Origin: JADLHS01 sp020848635
Lineage (GTDB): Bacteria; Verrucomicrobiota; Verrucomicrobiia; Limisphaerales; JADLHS01
Assembly (NCBI GenBank): GCA_037044975.1
Contig: JBAOIL010000015.1
Location: 248,001 to 312,000 of the forward strand
Direction: 5' to 3'
Length of the DNA stretch: 64,000 nucleotides
The position numbers and the translations under genes were made by a program. Below the pieces are notes generated by a model that saw only the letters and a list, made by a program, of their open reading frames with translations, did no database searches and was not told the DNA's origin. Of the stretch, positions 9,288-19,351 are shown one piece after another (position 1 is the first letter of the stretch; the number at the start of each line of letters is the position of its first letter).

Positions 9288-9593
9288 TTTGATGGCTGGC
9301 AAAGATCGGCTTCATTGTCCTGACGGTAGCGAGCCGTCGCCAAACCCGTCAATTAAATAGGCGCCAAAGAACCGGCGGCGAATCGGTGGAGGGCATCTGA
9401 ATTCATTGGTAATGGTAACTCAGTTCTCCACGCCCTGCAAAACCGGTCCAGCGTGAGGCGAGCGTCGGAAAGAACCCCTTGGTCCGAAGGCTTGTCCTCA
9501 CCCAACTCCAGAATGCAAAACCGCCTCCCCGGCCACCGCAGGTCGACCATCAATCCGCTTTACTTGCCCGGCTCATCTTCCAAACATTCGTCC

Positions 9594-12593
9594 ATGCCGA
9601 ATTCTGGACGCGCGCTGATCCTCGCCGGGCTGTTGCTGGGCCGCCTCGACTTTGCGACGGCAGGCGCGCCGGCCCCGGCTTACATCGTGGATCCGGCCCC
9701 CAGCGGCCTGCCTCAAAGCTCCGTCATCGCCATGGCCCAGGCACGCGATGGTTATCTCTGGCTGGGGACGCTCAATGGTCTCGCGCGTTTTGACGGAAAC
9801 CGATTCCAAGTTTTCACCGAATGGAACACGCCGGGCCTGAATAGCAGCAAGATTGTACGGCTGTTGGCTGATCGCCAGGGGGGGCTGTGGGTGGGGACGG
9901 GCGGCGGCGGTGCAAATTTCATCAAGGATGGACGGGTGTCCAAGCTCGACCTAGGCGGCGACGGCCCGGGCGGGGAGATTGCGTCCATTTGCGAGGATAC
10001 TACCGGAGCGGTCTGGCTTTACACAGCGGATGGCCGACTGGCGCGCTGCCGGGATGGTATGGTTGAATTTGTGGGGGTTCCGCCTACGGGGTTCAGTGTT
10101 TGTCGGGCGGTAATCGCCGAGCCGTCCGGCCAGGTCTGGGTCGGCGCGGACACGAACCTGTTCCGCGTCGTATCCGACGCGTCGTCACCCGCATCCGGGT
10201 TGTTGCTTAAATCAAACGCGCTGCCGGGCAAATTGGATTTTCTGCTCGCCAGCCGGCAGGGCGGCTTCTGGCAATTTGCCAATGACCGGATTCTCAAGCG
10301 GCAGACGAACATCGTGGAGCGGGATTTCGGCGCTTACCCGTGGGCTACGAATCGCATCATGTCGGCGCTGGAGGATCACGAGGGCCATCTTGTCGTCGGC
10401 ACCCAGAATGGCGGGGTGTTTCGCTGGGACGCCGACGGGCAAAGTCACCGCGTGTTGGGCTTGTCCCACGATACCGCGTTGTCCCTGGGCGAGGACCGCG
10501 AGGGCAATCTCTGGGTGGGCACGGACGGCGGCGGGTTGAATCGCGTGAAGCGAAATCCCTTCAGCGTTGCCGAGGCGGCGCGCAGCAATGTGGTCCAGTC
10601 CACCAGTGTGGACGCCAATGGCGGCATGTGGTTGGGCTTCAATGGCGGCGGCGCCCGCTATTGGAAGGACGGGAGTTGGCAGGACTACGGCGTGGAACAG
10701 GGACTGGGCCCAAATTTTTCCAGCGTCCTCGTGGATCGCCAGCAGCGCGTCTGGGTCGGCACCCGGGCGGCGGGGTTGTTCCCCAGCGTGGCCGGACTGT
10801 TTCAATTCGTTGGCGGTCGCTTCCAACCGGTGGCCGATGTCCGCCTGCTGGGGCGAAATATTTCGGCACTTTATCAGGATCGCAGCGGGCGCATTTGGGT
10901 GGGCACTGATGCGGGCCTGGGCTGTTGGGACGAGCACGAATGGCGTTGGTTCGATCAGGCCAGCGGCATGACGGGGAACGAGATCACGGCCATCGCCGAC
11001 GACGCCGAGGGCAACTTGTGGTTTGGCACGGTCCGCGCGGGTTTGAATCGCTGGCGCGACGGGAAGTTCACCTCGTTTCCCCCCACGAACGGACCGCCCT
11101 GCGCGAACGTTACCTCGCTTTGCCTGGATCGCGACGGCGCGTTGTGGGTGGGGACGGGCAATGGCCTGGGGCGATATCAGGCGGGGCGGTGGGATCGGTT
11201 CACTACAAGGGACGGCCTGACGACCGACAGCATCAACTACCTGATCGAAGATGATCAGGACAATCTCTGGATCGGATCGTATGCCGGCCTGATGCGCATT
11301 GCCCGGAAATCACTAACCAACTCCGTTTTGGACCGGACCGTGAATCTCGCCTGCCGCGCCTACGGCCCCGGCGACGGTTTGCCGACGAGTGAATGCACGC
11401 AAGGTTCGCAACCCGCCGCCTGCCGCACGCGCGATGGGCAGCTCTGGTTTCCCACCACCCACGGCCTGGTCACGGTCAACCCGGCGCAACTGCTGCCCAA
11501 TACAAACGTGCCCCCCGTCGCCATTGAATCGGTATTGCTGGACGACAAGGAGCAAAACACAAACGTCCTGCATGCCAACTGGGCGCGTGACATCATCGTG
11601 CCCGCGGGCAACGAACGATTAGACATCCACTTTACGAGTCTCAGTCTCGGAGCCCCGGAGCGGGCCCGGTTCAAATATCGGATGGAGGGTTTTGAAACGA
11701 AGTGGAAGGAAGCGGGAGGCTGGCGCGAGCGCGAGGCGCGCTACCCCAAGCTGCCGGCAGGACGGTATCGCTTTCAGGTCACGGCGTGCAACGAGGACGG
11801 CGTTTGGAATCCGAAACCGGCCACGGTCGCGATCCTCGTTCTGCCGCCATTCTGGCAGGAGTGGTGGTTCATCACAATCGCCGGGTTGTTGCTGTTGGGT
11901 GCGGTGGTCGGCATCGTGCATTTCATCTCCACGCAAAAGCTTCAGCGGCAGCTCGCGGAGTTGAAACAACAGGAAGCACTGGAAAAGGAACGTGCCCGGA
12001 TTGCGCGCGACCTGCACGATCAACTCGGCGCGAATCTCACCCAGGTGGCTCTGCTCGGCGAGATGGCGGAGACGGACAAACATTTACCCGACGAGATTGA
12101 AGGTCATGCCAAACAGATTTCGCAGACGGCCCGCGAAACCTCTCGCGCCCTCGACGAAATCGTCTGGTCAGCCAATCCGTCAAACGACACGTTGGAAGGC
12201 TTGATCAATTACGCCTGCAAATACGCCCAGGATTATCTGGAACTGGCCGGCGTGCGTTATCGGCTGGAGGCACCCGCCCAACTCCCGGCGCAAAACATCG
12301 CGCCCGACCTGCGGCACAATATCTTTCTCGCCTTCAAGGAATCGGTTAACAACGTCGTCAAACACGCCCAGGCTTCCGAGGTGAAAATCCGTCTGCGGTT
12401 GGAGGCAACAACCTTCACGCTCGAGATTGAGGACAACGGGCGCGGTCCCGGTGAAGCGGCCACCAAGACCGGGAGAAATGGGTTGCGCAACATGCGCAAG
12501 CGGATGGAAGATGTCGGCGGCGCGTTTGAGATGCGGCCGGGCCCGCAAAGCGGCACGTTGATCCGGCTCACGGCGCCCGTCGGAAAACACTGA
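9594..12593 (+). CDS. Two-component propeller sensor histidine kinase (Reg_prop, Y_Y_Y, HisKA_3, HATPase)
   Basis: 999 residues from the ATG at 9594 (MPNSGRALILAGLLLG), chosen because it begins a clean signal peptide; the frame extends upstream without one. Residues of about 40-650 hold repeated two-component propeller blades (DGYLWLGTLNGLARFDG, GGLWVGTGGGG, GRIWVGTDAGLG), followed by a Y_Y_Y domain (FKYRMEGFE). A membrane helix lies at about 757-780. The dimerisation helix carries the phosphoacceptor His808 in RDLHDQLG, and the ATPase has N-box NNVVKHAQ and DNGRGPG. It would sense a periplasmic ligand, probably a glycan. The partner regulator starts 7 bases downstream. Confidence 0.92.
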   Translation: MPNSGRALILAGLLLGRLDFATAGAPAPAYIVDPAPSGLPQSSVIAMAQARDGYLWLGTLNGLARFDGNRFQVFTEWNTPGLNSSKIVRLLADRQGGLWVGTGGGGANFIKDGRVSKLDLGGDGPGGEIASICEDTTGAVWLYTADGRLARCRDGMVEFVGVPPTGFSVCRAVIAEPSGQVWVGADTNLFRVVSDASSPASGLLLKSNALPGKLDFLLASRQGGFWQFANDRILKRQTNIVERDFGAYPWATNRIMSALEDHEGHLVVGTQNGGVFRWDADGQSHRVLGLSHDTALSLGEDREGNLWVGTDGGGLNRVKRNPFSVAEAARSNVVQSTSVDANGGMWLGFNGGGARYWKDGSWQDYGVEQGLGPNFSSVLVDRQQRVWVGTRAAGLFPSVAGLFQFVGGRFQPVADVRLLGRNISALYQDRSGRIWVGTDAGLGCWDEHEWRWFDQASGMTGNEITAIADDAEGNLWFGTVRAGLNRWRDGKFTSFPPTNGPPCANVTSLCLDRDGALWVGTGNGLGRYQAGRWDRFTTRDGLTTDSINYLIEDDQDNLWIGSYAGLMRIARKSLTNSVLDRTVNLACRAYGPGDGLPTSECTQGSQPAACRTRDGQLWFPTTHGLVTVNPAQLLPNTNVPPVAIESVLLDDKEQNTNVLHANWARDIIVPAGNERLDIHFTSLSLGAPERARFKYRMEGFETKWKEAGGWREREARYPKLPAGRYRFQVTACNEDGVWNPKPATVAILVLPPFWQEWWFITIAGLLLLGAVVGIVHFISTQKLQRQLAELKQQEALEKERARIARDLHDQLGANLTQVALLGEMAETDKHLPDEIEGHAKQISQTARETSRALDEIVWSANPSNDTLEGLINYACKYAQDYLELAGVRYRLEAPAQLPAQNIAPDLRHNIFLAFKESVNNVVKHAQASEVKIRLRLEATTFTLEIEDNGRGPGEAATKTGRNGLRNMRKRMEDVGGAFEMRPGPQSGTLIRLTAPVGKH

Positions 12594-12600
12594 ACCAACC

Positions 12601-13252
12601 ATGCCCATCACCGTTTCCATCGTCGAGGACAACGAGCAATTGCGCGAGACCCTGGCGCGGGTGCTCAACCGGGCGGACGGCTTTGAGTGCGTCGGCCAGC
12701 ACGCCAGCGCCGAGGCTGGCCTGGAAGGCATTCCCAAGGAGCGCCCCAACGCCGTGCTCATGGACATCAATCTGCCCGGCATGAATGGCGTGGAGTGTGT
12801 GCGCCGGTTGAAACAACTGCTGCCCCAGACGCAGGTGGTCATGCTCACGGCCTACGAGGACACAGAAAACATTTTCAGCTCCCTCGCCGCCGGCGCGTCG
12901 GGCTATTTGCTCAAGCGCTCCAAGAGCGCTGAAATCCTCGAGGCGTTGCGCGATGTGCAGAATGGCGGTTCGCCCATGTCCACGCACATCGCGCGCAAGG
13001 TGGTGCAATCCTTCCAGTCTTCGGCCCGGCCTCTCGCTCCCGCAACGTCACCCGCCGCCGAACCGACCGAGGACCTTTCGCCGCGCGAGCAGGAAGTGCT
13101 CGACCTTCTCAGCCAGGGGTTCATGTACAAGGAAATCTCCGACAAGCTTGGCATCAGTTTCGAGACCGTCACGCACCTACATCCGCCGCATTTACGAGAA
13201 GCTCCATGTCCGCACCCGGACCGAAGCGGTGGCCAAGGTGCTGCGCCGCTGA
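12601..13252 (+). CDS. NarL/LuxR-family response regulator (one frameshift)
   Basis: Partner of the upstream kinase. The receiver domain has acidic pocket EDN (residues 9-11), phosphoacceptor Asp55 in LMDINLPG, and conserved Lys in YLLKRSKS. After a Ser/Ala/Pro linker comes a LuxR-type helix-turn-helix starting LSPREQEVLDLLSQG. At 13170-13171 one extra base shifts the frame inside the recognition region; after removal the protein ends TYIRRIYEKLHVRTRTEAV and stops at 13252, about 216 residues and the normal NarL length. Read literally, the DNA-binding helix would be lost and replaced by a nonsense tail to 13338. Confidence 0.88.
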
Positions 13253-13483
13253 ATTTGCCTAGTGGTGTAAGGTTGGCCGCCCGGCGTGGGCCGCCAGCCG
13301 GTTTCTTTCCGCCGGCCTTTCTCAAGTTGAGCCCTTAACAAATCACGCACGGAGTTGGGCAAGAAACGTCAAGGATTCCCCCTTGGCACAGCCGCCCGCG
13401 CTTCTTAGTATTCCCGTCATGAAAGCTGGGCTGGCAAAATTGGCATCCTCGGTTCATCCAACCTCCCCGCCCTCGTTTATTTT

Positions 13484-15581
13484 ATGAAAGACTACCAAGC
13501 TGCCGACATCCGCAACTTCGCCGTCGTGGGTCACGCTTCCTCGGGCAAAACGATGCTCTGCGAAGCCATGCTCGCCTGCGCCGGCGTCATCAATCGCATG
13601 GGCAGCATCGCCGCCGGGACGACCGCTTCGGATTACCACGTGAGCGAACAGCAGCGCCAGATTTCCGTCCAGGCGTCACTGCTACACCTGGATTGGCTCA
13701 ATAAAAAGTTCAATCTCCTGGATTGTCCAGGCTACACGGACTTTATCAGCGAGGGCTTGGGCGCCTTGCGCGTGGGGGATTTCGCGCTCGTCGTCGTGAA
13801 TGCGACGCAGGGCGTCGGCGTGGGCACGGACGCGGTGTGGAAATATGCCACGGAAGATGACATCCCCAAAATGATCGTCCTCAACGGCTTCGACAAGGAG
13901 GATACCGATTTCGAGAAGCTGCTGACCGAACTGCGGGAGCATTTTGGCGACCCGGGTGTTTCCGTTGAGTTTGCCCGTGAATCCGGGGCCGGGGTTCAAT
14001 CAATTGCTGGATGTCATTCGCAGCGAGGTCATCACCTACGCCGGCGACCAGAGCGGAAAATTCACCGAGGCGCCGGCGGCGGGCGCGCTGGCCGAACGGG
14101 TCACCGCGATGCACAAACAACTCATCGAATACATTGCCGAGGCGGACGACACGCTGATGGAAAAGTGGATGGACAAGGGCACCCTGACGGAGGAGGAACT
14201 GCGCGCGGGGTTGCACGCGGCGGTGCAGAAACAATCGTTTGTGCCGGTGTTTTGCACCTCGGCGCTAGACAATATCGGCGTCGCCCGGCTCATGGACATG
14301 ATCGCCAAATACGGCTCATCCCCGGCGGATCGCAAGACGGTCAAGGCGCAGGATGCCGAGGGGCGGGAATGCGACGTGACGCTCAACGGCTCGGAGACGG
14401 TCTGCTATGTGTTCAAGACCATGAGCGAGGCGCAGTTCGGCGAGCTGTCCTTCTTCCGCGTATATTCCGGCCAGGTCAAATCGGGGAGCGAGCTTTACAA
14501 CATTGACCGGCGCGTCTCGGAGAAGATCGGGCAACTTTATCTCCTTAACGGCAAGATGCGGGATCTCGCCCCCGCGTTGAATGCGGGCGACATCGGAGCG
14601 GTGGTCAAACTCAAGGACACGCACACGGGCAATACTCTTTGCAGCGTAAAACACCCCGTGGCACTGCCCAAGGTCGTTTATCCCAAGCCCAACATTCACG
14701 CCGCGCTCAAGAGCGTGGTGAAGGGCGAGGAGGACAAGATCGCGACCGGCTTGGCGGCCTTGCACCACGAAGACCCGACCTTCCTGCATCAGGTGGACGC
14801 GGAACTACACCAGACCATCCTGTCGGCGCAGGGGGAATTGCATCTCGAAGTCATTGCGGACCGTTTGCGCCGACGCTTTGGCGTGCATGTGGAATTGCAC
14901 GAGCCGCGCGTGCGCTATCGCGAGACGATTCGGACCAAAGGCGATTCGAAGCACCGCCATAAGAAACAGACGGGCGGCTCCGGACAGTTTGCCGAGGTGT
15001 GGATGCGGATTGAACCCAAGCCGCGCGATTCAGGCGTGGAGTTCATCCATTCCCTGGTCGGGCAGAATGTGGATCGCTCCTTCGTGCCTTCGGTCGAGAA
15101 AGGCGTGGCCAAGGCCTGCCAGGAAGGCATTCTGGCGGGCTACCGGGTCGTGGATGTGCAGGTGGATTTTTATGACGGCAAGATGCATCCGGTGGACTCG
15201 AAGGATATCGCGTTCCAGATCGCCGGTTACTTTGCCTTCAAGGAATCCTTCACCGCGGCGCGGCCCTGTCTGCTCGAACCGATCCACGCCGTCGAGATTC
15301 GCATTCCGGAAGATTGCATGGGCAAGGTGATGGGCGACTTGTCGAGCCGGCGCGGGAAGATTCAAGGCATGGACGTGGACGGCAGCTTCCAAGTCATCAA
15401 GGCCCACGCGCCGGCAAAGGAACTGTATCGCTACGCCAGCACGTTACGCTCGCTGACCGGCGGGCGCGGCGTTCACACTGAAGCCTTCAGCCATTACGAA
15501 GAAATGCCGCGGGAAGCCGAGGGGAAGATCGTCGAGGAATACAAGAAGCACCGCGCCGAAGGCAACAATCACCACGAGTAA
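13484..15581 (+). CDS. EF-G-like translational GTPase (one frameshift)
   Basis: About 698 residues after removing one extra C at 13951-13953; RVFPLSLPVNPGPGFN then follows without a break. G1 is GHASSGKT, G3 is DCPGY (residues 80-84) and G4 is NGFD, all different from canonical EF-G (AHxDxGKT, DTPGH, NKMD). Domains II-V follow, including the domain IV stretch GGSGQFAEVW and the C-terminal GRGVHTEAFSHYEEMP. The Tyr in place of the catalytic His of G3 marks it as an EF-G-like paralogue, not the housekeeping factor, perhaps acting in ribosome recycling or stress. It stands alone, with no str-operon neighbours. Confidence 0.85.
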
Positions 15582-15651
15582 CCCTGCCCCAACCACTCCA
15601 CGGCCGGCGCGCGCCGGCTCCGACTGGTTGGAGGTCTGACCCTAGCGGTGG

Positions 15652-16668
15652 TTATTTTGCCGCCGGACGCAAAATAATGTTTCGGTAATCCACCCCGGCA
15701 TGATCGCCTTGGAGATAGATGGGGCCGGGCTTGAATTCATCCGCCGTGAGCGCACCGCCCGTGATGCCCAAGACCGGTTGGTTGTTGATGATCAACTTAC
15801 CGTTAAGTACGACCGTGACGTGCCGGTCCACCAGCGTGATGTCAAGTGACTGCCATTCGCCGGCGGGTTTCTCGGCGCTGCTCGTGGGTGTAATGCGGCT
15901 GTAGATGGCGCCCATATTGTGGGAATCAAGGCCCTTGCCAAAAGTGTCAGCCACCTGCACCTCGTAAAGGCCTTTCAGGTAAATGCCGCTGTTGCCATCC
16001 TTGGGCACGCGGACTTCGAGCGTGAGGTTGAAGTCCTCGAACTCGCCGTCGGTCCGCAGGTTGCCGTAATTCTTGTGTGGCTGACCCTCCACCTGCACGG
16101 GGCGATTGCTGAGGAGCCCGTCCTGCGCGCTCCAACCATTCGCCGCGCCCGGTTCGACAAGCCGCCAACCCGCGAGGCTGGTCCCGTTGAACAGGGTCAC
16201 CGGTTCGCCGAATTTCACTTTCGCAAGGTCGGGCGCGGGTGGCATCGGCGGGATTCGCTTGCCGGTCACTTGCTCCCGGTCCACGCCGCTGCCGTCCGGA
16301 TGCGGCCGGAAGACCGTGATGCTTATCGTGTCCCCTTGGACTTGGGCCACGAAGCGGTCAGTGAAGCGCTGCGTGCGGACCACCTTGCCGGCGTCGTTCT
16401 TCCGTTGGACATCGTGCCCCTGGGTAAAGACGAGCAGCTTGTCGTTCAGGAACACGCTGTCGAGCGGCGTCACGCTGCCCCAACGCCAAAGCATGGCGCC
16501 ATCGAGGTAGTTCTTTTCCTGGGTGATGCCCAGCCAGCCGACATAGCCACCCGGCAGGGTTAACGCCCAGTTGCCGAGGAAGGGATTCTCCGCGGCGGCA
16601 GCGCGACCAGCGGTAAGGATTAACAGGCCGGCCAGGGCGGCGAGGGAAGCGCGGATGAGTTTCGTCAT
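15652..16668 (-). CDS. Secreted DUF1080 (3-keto-disaccharide hydrolase-like) protein
   Basis: 338 residues starting at the ATG at 16668 (MTKLIRASLAALAGLLIL), which opens a clear signal peptide ending AAA-EN; the longer upstream frame is not coding-like. The N-terminal third has FLGNWALTLPGGYVGWLGI, a lipocalin-like region seen in related proteins. The C-terminal half from about residue 145 is DUF1080: VTLFNGTSLAGWRL, GNSGIYLKGLYEVQV, AGEWQSLDITLVDRHV, ending GPIYLQGDHAGVDYRNI. This jelly-roll fold is found in 3-keto-glycoside hydrolases and glycan-binding proteins and is greatly expanded in Verrucomicrobiota. It is divergent from the PHP-type gene across a 335-base gap. Confidence 0.88.
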   Translation of the reverse strand: MTKLIRASLAALAGLLILTAGRAAAAENPFLGNWALTLPGGYVGWLGITQEKNYLDGAMLWRWGSVTPLDSVFLNDKLLVFTQGHDVQRKNDAGKVVRTQRFTDRFVAQVQGDTISITVFRPHPDGSGVDREQVTGKRIPPMPPAPDLAKVKFGEPVTLFNGTSLAGWRLVEPGAANGWSAQDGLLSNRPVQVEGQPHKNYGNLRTDGEFEDFNLTLEVRVPKDGNSGIYLKGLYEVQVADTFGKGLDSHNMGAIYSRITPTSSAEKPAGEWQSLDITLVDRHVTVVLNGKLIINNQPVLGITGGALTADEFKPGPIYLQGDHAGVDYRNIILRPAAK

Positions 16669-17003
16669 AAGTTTTTCCAGTTGGGGCGGTGCAGGTTTGT
16701 CGGTGGATTGCTTGAGCGTCAAATCCGTGTGCGAGATTCTTATCACCTTCACGCCTCTTTGGCCACCCCCGATTTGCAGTTGTTGGCCGCGCCGGCGTAC
16801 CGGATGGGGCATCACATTATTCCCCCGATCCTGTTCCGTTTGATTTCCTGAACCGTCCCGGAAGGCAGAAAGCGAACACATGAATTCGTTGCGGTCTGCC
16901 GCCACCCACGCCACCCTCGGGTCGCAATTGCGCCGGGCGCAGAGAGTGATCATTATCCTATTATGACGACATCCTTGAGGCACAGCTCGGACTTTGGAGC
17001 CAA
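16669..17003. other. Intergenic divergent promoter region
   Basis: 335 bases between the divergent DUF1080 and PHP-type genes. The frame of the DUF1080 gene stays open through most of it, but codon content and lack of a family match argue against coding. I see no tRNA, convincing palindrome or riboswitch. It presumably holds both promoters; no sigma-70 match was strong enough to place. Confidence 0.5.
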
Positions 17004-18320
17004 ATGAAACGTAATCGCCATCTGATAGTGCTGGCGTGCCTCGTCACAGCGACAGCGCTCGCCGATGAGGTTTTCACGAACAGCGAACCGCGCTGGTGGC
17101 GCGGAAATCTACATACCCACACCCTGTGGTCGGACGGTGATGGCTTTCCGGAGGTTGTGGCCCAGTGGTACCGGGATGCGGGATATAATTTCCTGTCGCT
17201 CTCGGATCACAATGTTCTAAGCCAGGGCGAGAAATGGAAACGGGTGAAGGACGTTGACGCCCGTGCCAAAACCAATGCCTTTGCCCAATACCTGAACCGA
17301 TTTGGACCCCACTGGGTCGAAACGCGCACGGCGACCGAGCACGAGGCCATGGAAGTCCGGCTCAAACCGATTGAGGAATACCGCGCCTTGGTGGAGGAAC
17401 GCGGCCGGTTTCTCATGATTCAAGCCGAAGAGATCACGCACGAGGCCAAGAACGGCCGGGCGCTGCACCTGAACGTCGTCAACTTGTTGGAAGTCATTGC
17501 GCCGCGGGATGGGGCAACCATCCGCGAGACCATTGCGAACAACCTCGCCGCCGTGGAAGAATCGGCCCGGCGAACGGGTCGCGAAATCATCGTCCATGTC
17601 AACCATCCCAACTATAAATGGGGCGTGACGTCCGAAGATCTGGCAGCGGTCGTTGGCGAACGATTCTTTGAAGTCTGGAACGGCGTGGACAACGATGGCG
17701 ATCCCGGCGATGAGATCCATCCCTCCACCGACGAGATGTGGGACGTCGCGAACACCCTCCGGCTGGCCGGCATGGGTGCACCGCCGCTGTTCGCGGTCGC
17801 GACCGATGACTCCCATGACCACCACGGCAACAAGACGCGAGCGCTGCCGGGCCGGGCCTGGGTGATGGTTCAGGCCCGACATCTGACTCCGGAATCAATC
17901 GTCCAGGCCATCCGCACGGGCGACTTTTACGCCTCAACGGGCGTTGAGCTGGACGAGGTTGTCTTTGATAAACCGACGGGCAAGCTTGCCTTGCGCATCC
18001 GGGCCAAAGGCGACGCGACTTTTGTTACCCAGTTCATCGGCACGCGCAAAGGTGTGAATCTGACGGGCAAACCCCGACTGGACAAGGCCGGTCGCATCGT
18101 GGAAACCACCCTGGACTACCGCAGCGCCAGCGGCTCCCAAATCGGTGAGGTCTTCTGCGAAGTCAAGGGTGTGAACCCGAGCTACACACTGCGCGGCGAC
18201 GAGCTGTACGTGCGGGCCGTGATCACCTCCAGCGCCGCGCCCCGGGTGCCGAGCAGCGAGTTTCCCTTCCAGCGCGCATGGACCCAGCCGGTCGGCTGGC
18301 GGGCCCACGGCGCAGATTGA
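17004..18320 (+). CDS. Secreted PHP-domain-like metal-dependent hydrolase
   Basis: 438 residues with an N-terminal signal peptide (MKRNRHLIVLACLVTATALA). The polymerase-and-histidinol-phosphatase motifs are present: HTHTLWSDG near residue 37 and SDHNVL near residue 68, with later His/Asp ligands such as IVHVNHPNYKWG and ATDDSHDHHG. PHP proteins hydrolyse phosphoesters with a trinuclear metal centre; this exported type is of unknown substrate. It lies upstream of the phnX-phnW pair on the same strand with a 103-base gap, so a link to organophosphorus use is possible but unproven. Confidence 0.8.
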   Translation: MKRNRHLIVLACLVTATALADEVFTNSEPRWWRGNLHTHTLWSDGDGFPEVVAQWYRDAGYNFLSLSDHNVLSQGEKWKRVKDVDARAKTNAFAQYLNRFGPHWVETRTATEHEAMEVRLKPIEEYRALVEERGRFLMIQAEEITHEAKNGRALHLNVVNLLEVIAPRDGATIRETIANNLAAVEESARRTGREIIVHVNHPNYKWGVTSEDLAAVVGERFFEVWNGVDNDGDPGDEIHPSTDEMWDVANTLRLAGMGAPPLFAVATDDSHDHHGNKTRALPGRAWVMVQARHLTPESIVQAIRTGDFYASTGVELDEVVFDKPTGKLALRIRAKGDATFVTQFIGTRKGVNLTGKPRLDKAGRIVETTLDYRSASGSQIGEVFCEVKGVNPSYTLRGDELYVRAVITSSAAPRVPSSEFPFQRAWTQPVGWRAHGAD

Positions 18321-18423
18321 CCTTGAATCCATCCGCCCGGCTGGTGATCTTTTCCCGCCGAAATTGCAATTGCGGTAAATGCACGAACCAACCAAAACCT
18401 AACGAAAAGAACGAACCAATCCC

Positions 18424-19272
18424 ATGAGCGCCAACGCCAATTTTGTCTTCAAACGAATCTACCGCGGCAAAGTCACTACCCTCATCCTCGACTGGAGCGG
18501 CACGACTGCGGACGCCTACGTCATCGCTCCGGCGGTGGTGTTTGCCGAGGTCTTCAAGAATCAAGGGGTCGAGATTTCCATGGAAGAAGCCCGCGGTCCG
18601 ATGGGCCTGCGAAAAGACCTCCACATCAAGGCGCTGACGGAAGACTCCATCATTCGTGAGCGCTGGAAGGGCGTTCACGGCAAGTATCCGAACCAGGCGG
18701 ATGTGGACCGGATGTTTGCGGATTTTGTTCCGGCCCAACTGGCCTGCCTGCCGAAGTACACCAAGTTGCTGCCGGGCGTCGCCAAGGTAATCAAGCGTCT
18801 GCAAGCGCAGGGTATCAAAATCGGCAGTTCCACGGGGTTCACGCGGCCGATGGTGGATATCCTCGAAAAAGCGGCCAAGAAACAGGGTTACGTGCCCGAC
18901 GCCTCGGTGGCCGGCGACGAGGTATTGCACGGCGCGCGGCCGCGACCTTTCATGGTTTACCGCAACCTGGATCTGCTGGACGCCTGGCCCATCGAATCGG
19001 TGATCAAGATTGATGACACCACCAGCGGCGTCGGGGAAGGTTTGAACGCCGGTTGTTGGGCCGTGGGTGTGGCGCGCTACAGCAACTACATGAACATCAA
19101 CACGCTCGAGGAAGAGGCCACCTTGTCCAAGGCGGAGATTGAGCAACGGTTGGAGAAGACCCGCGAGATCCTGCGCAAAGCCGGCGCGCACTACGTCATT
19201 GATAGCCTCGCCGACATCGAAGGGGTGATCGCGGACGTCAACGCCCGCCTTGCGCGCGGCGAACGGCCTTGA
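18424..19272 (+). CDS. phnX: Phosphonoacetaldehyde hydrolase (phosphonatase)
   Basis: 282-residue HAD-superfamily enzyme that splits phosphonoacetaldehyde into acetaldehyde and phosphate. The nucleophile Asp is in LILDWSGTTAD (the family pattern is DWAGTT), and the Schiff-base Lys is in MGLRKDLHIKAL, a motif specific to PhnX among HAD proteins. Later SSTGFTRPMVD and IDDTTSGVGEGLNAG supply the phosphate- and Mg-binding loops. Length is normal. phnW starts 79 bases downstream, completing the two-step 2-aminoethylphosphonate route. No phosphonate transporter or regulator gene is in view. Confidence 0.95.
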   Translation: MSANANFVFKRIYRGKVTTLILDWSGTTADAYVIAPAVVFAEVFKNQGVEISMEEARGPMGLRKDLHIKALTEDSIIRERWKGVHGKYPNQADVDRMFADFVPAQLACLPKYTKLLPGVAKVIKRLQAQGIKIGSSTGFTRPMVDILEKAAKKQGYVPDASVAGDEVLHGARPRPFMVYRNLDLLDAWPIESVIKIDDTTSGVGEGLNAGCWAVGVARYSNYMNINTLEEEATLSKAEIEQRLEKTREILRKAGAHYVIDSLADIEGVIADVNARLARGERP

Positions 19273-19351
19273 GCGCGAGTTCAAAAACGAATGGCAGCGC
19301 TTGAGGGCGTCAACCTTCAGGCTGTCTTGGTAATTCCTCCCAAATATTACA

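Noticed and set aside
9453..9593. Longer N-terminus for the sensor kinase
   Set aside because: The extra residues lack a signal peptide and family match; the ATG at 9594 gives a normal export signal.
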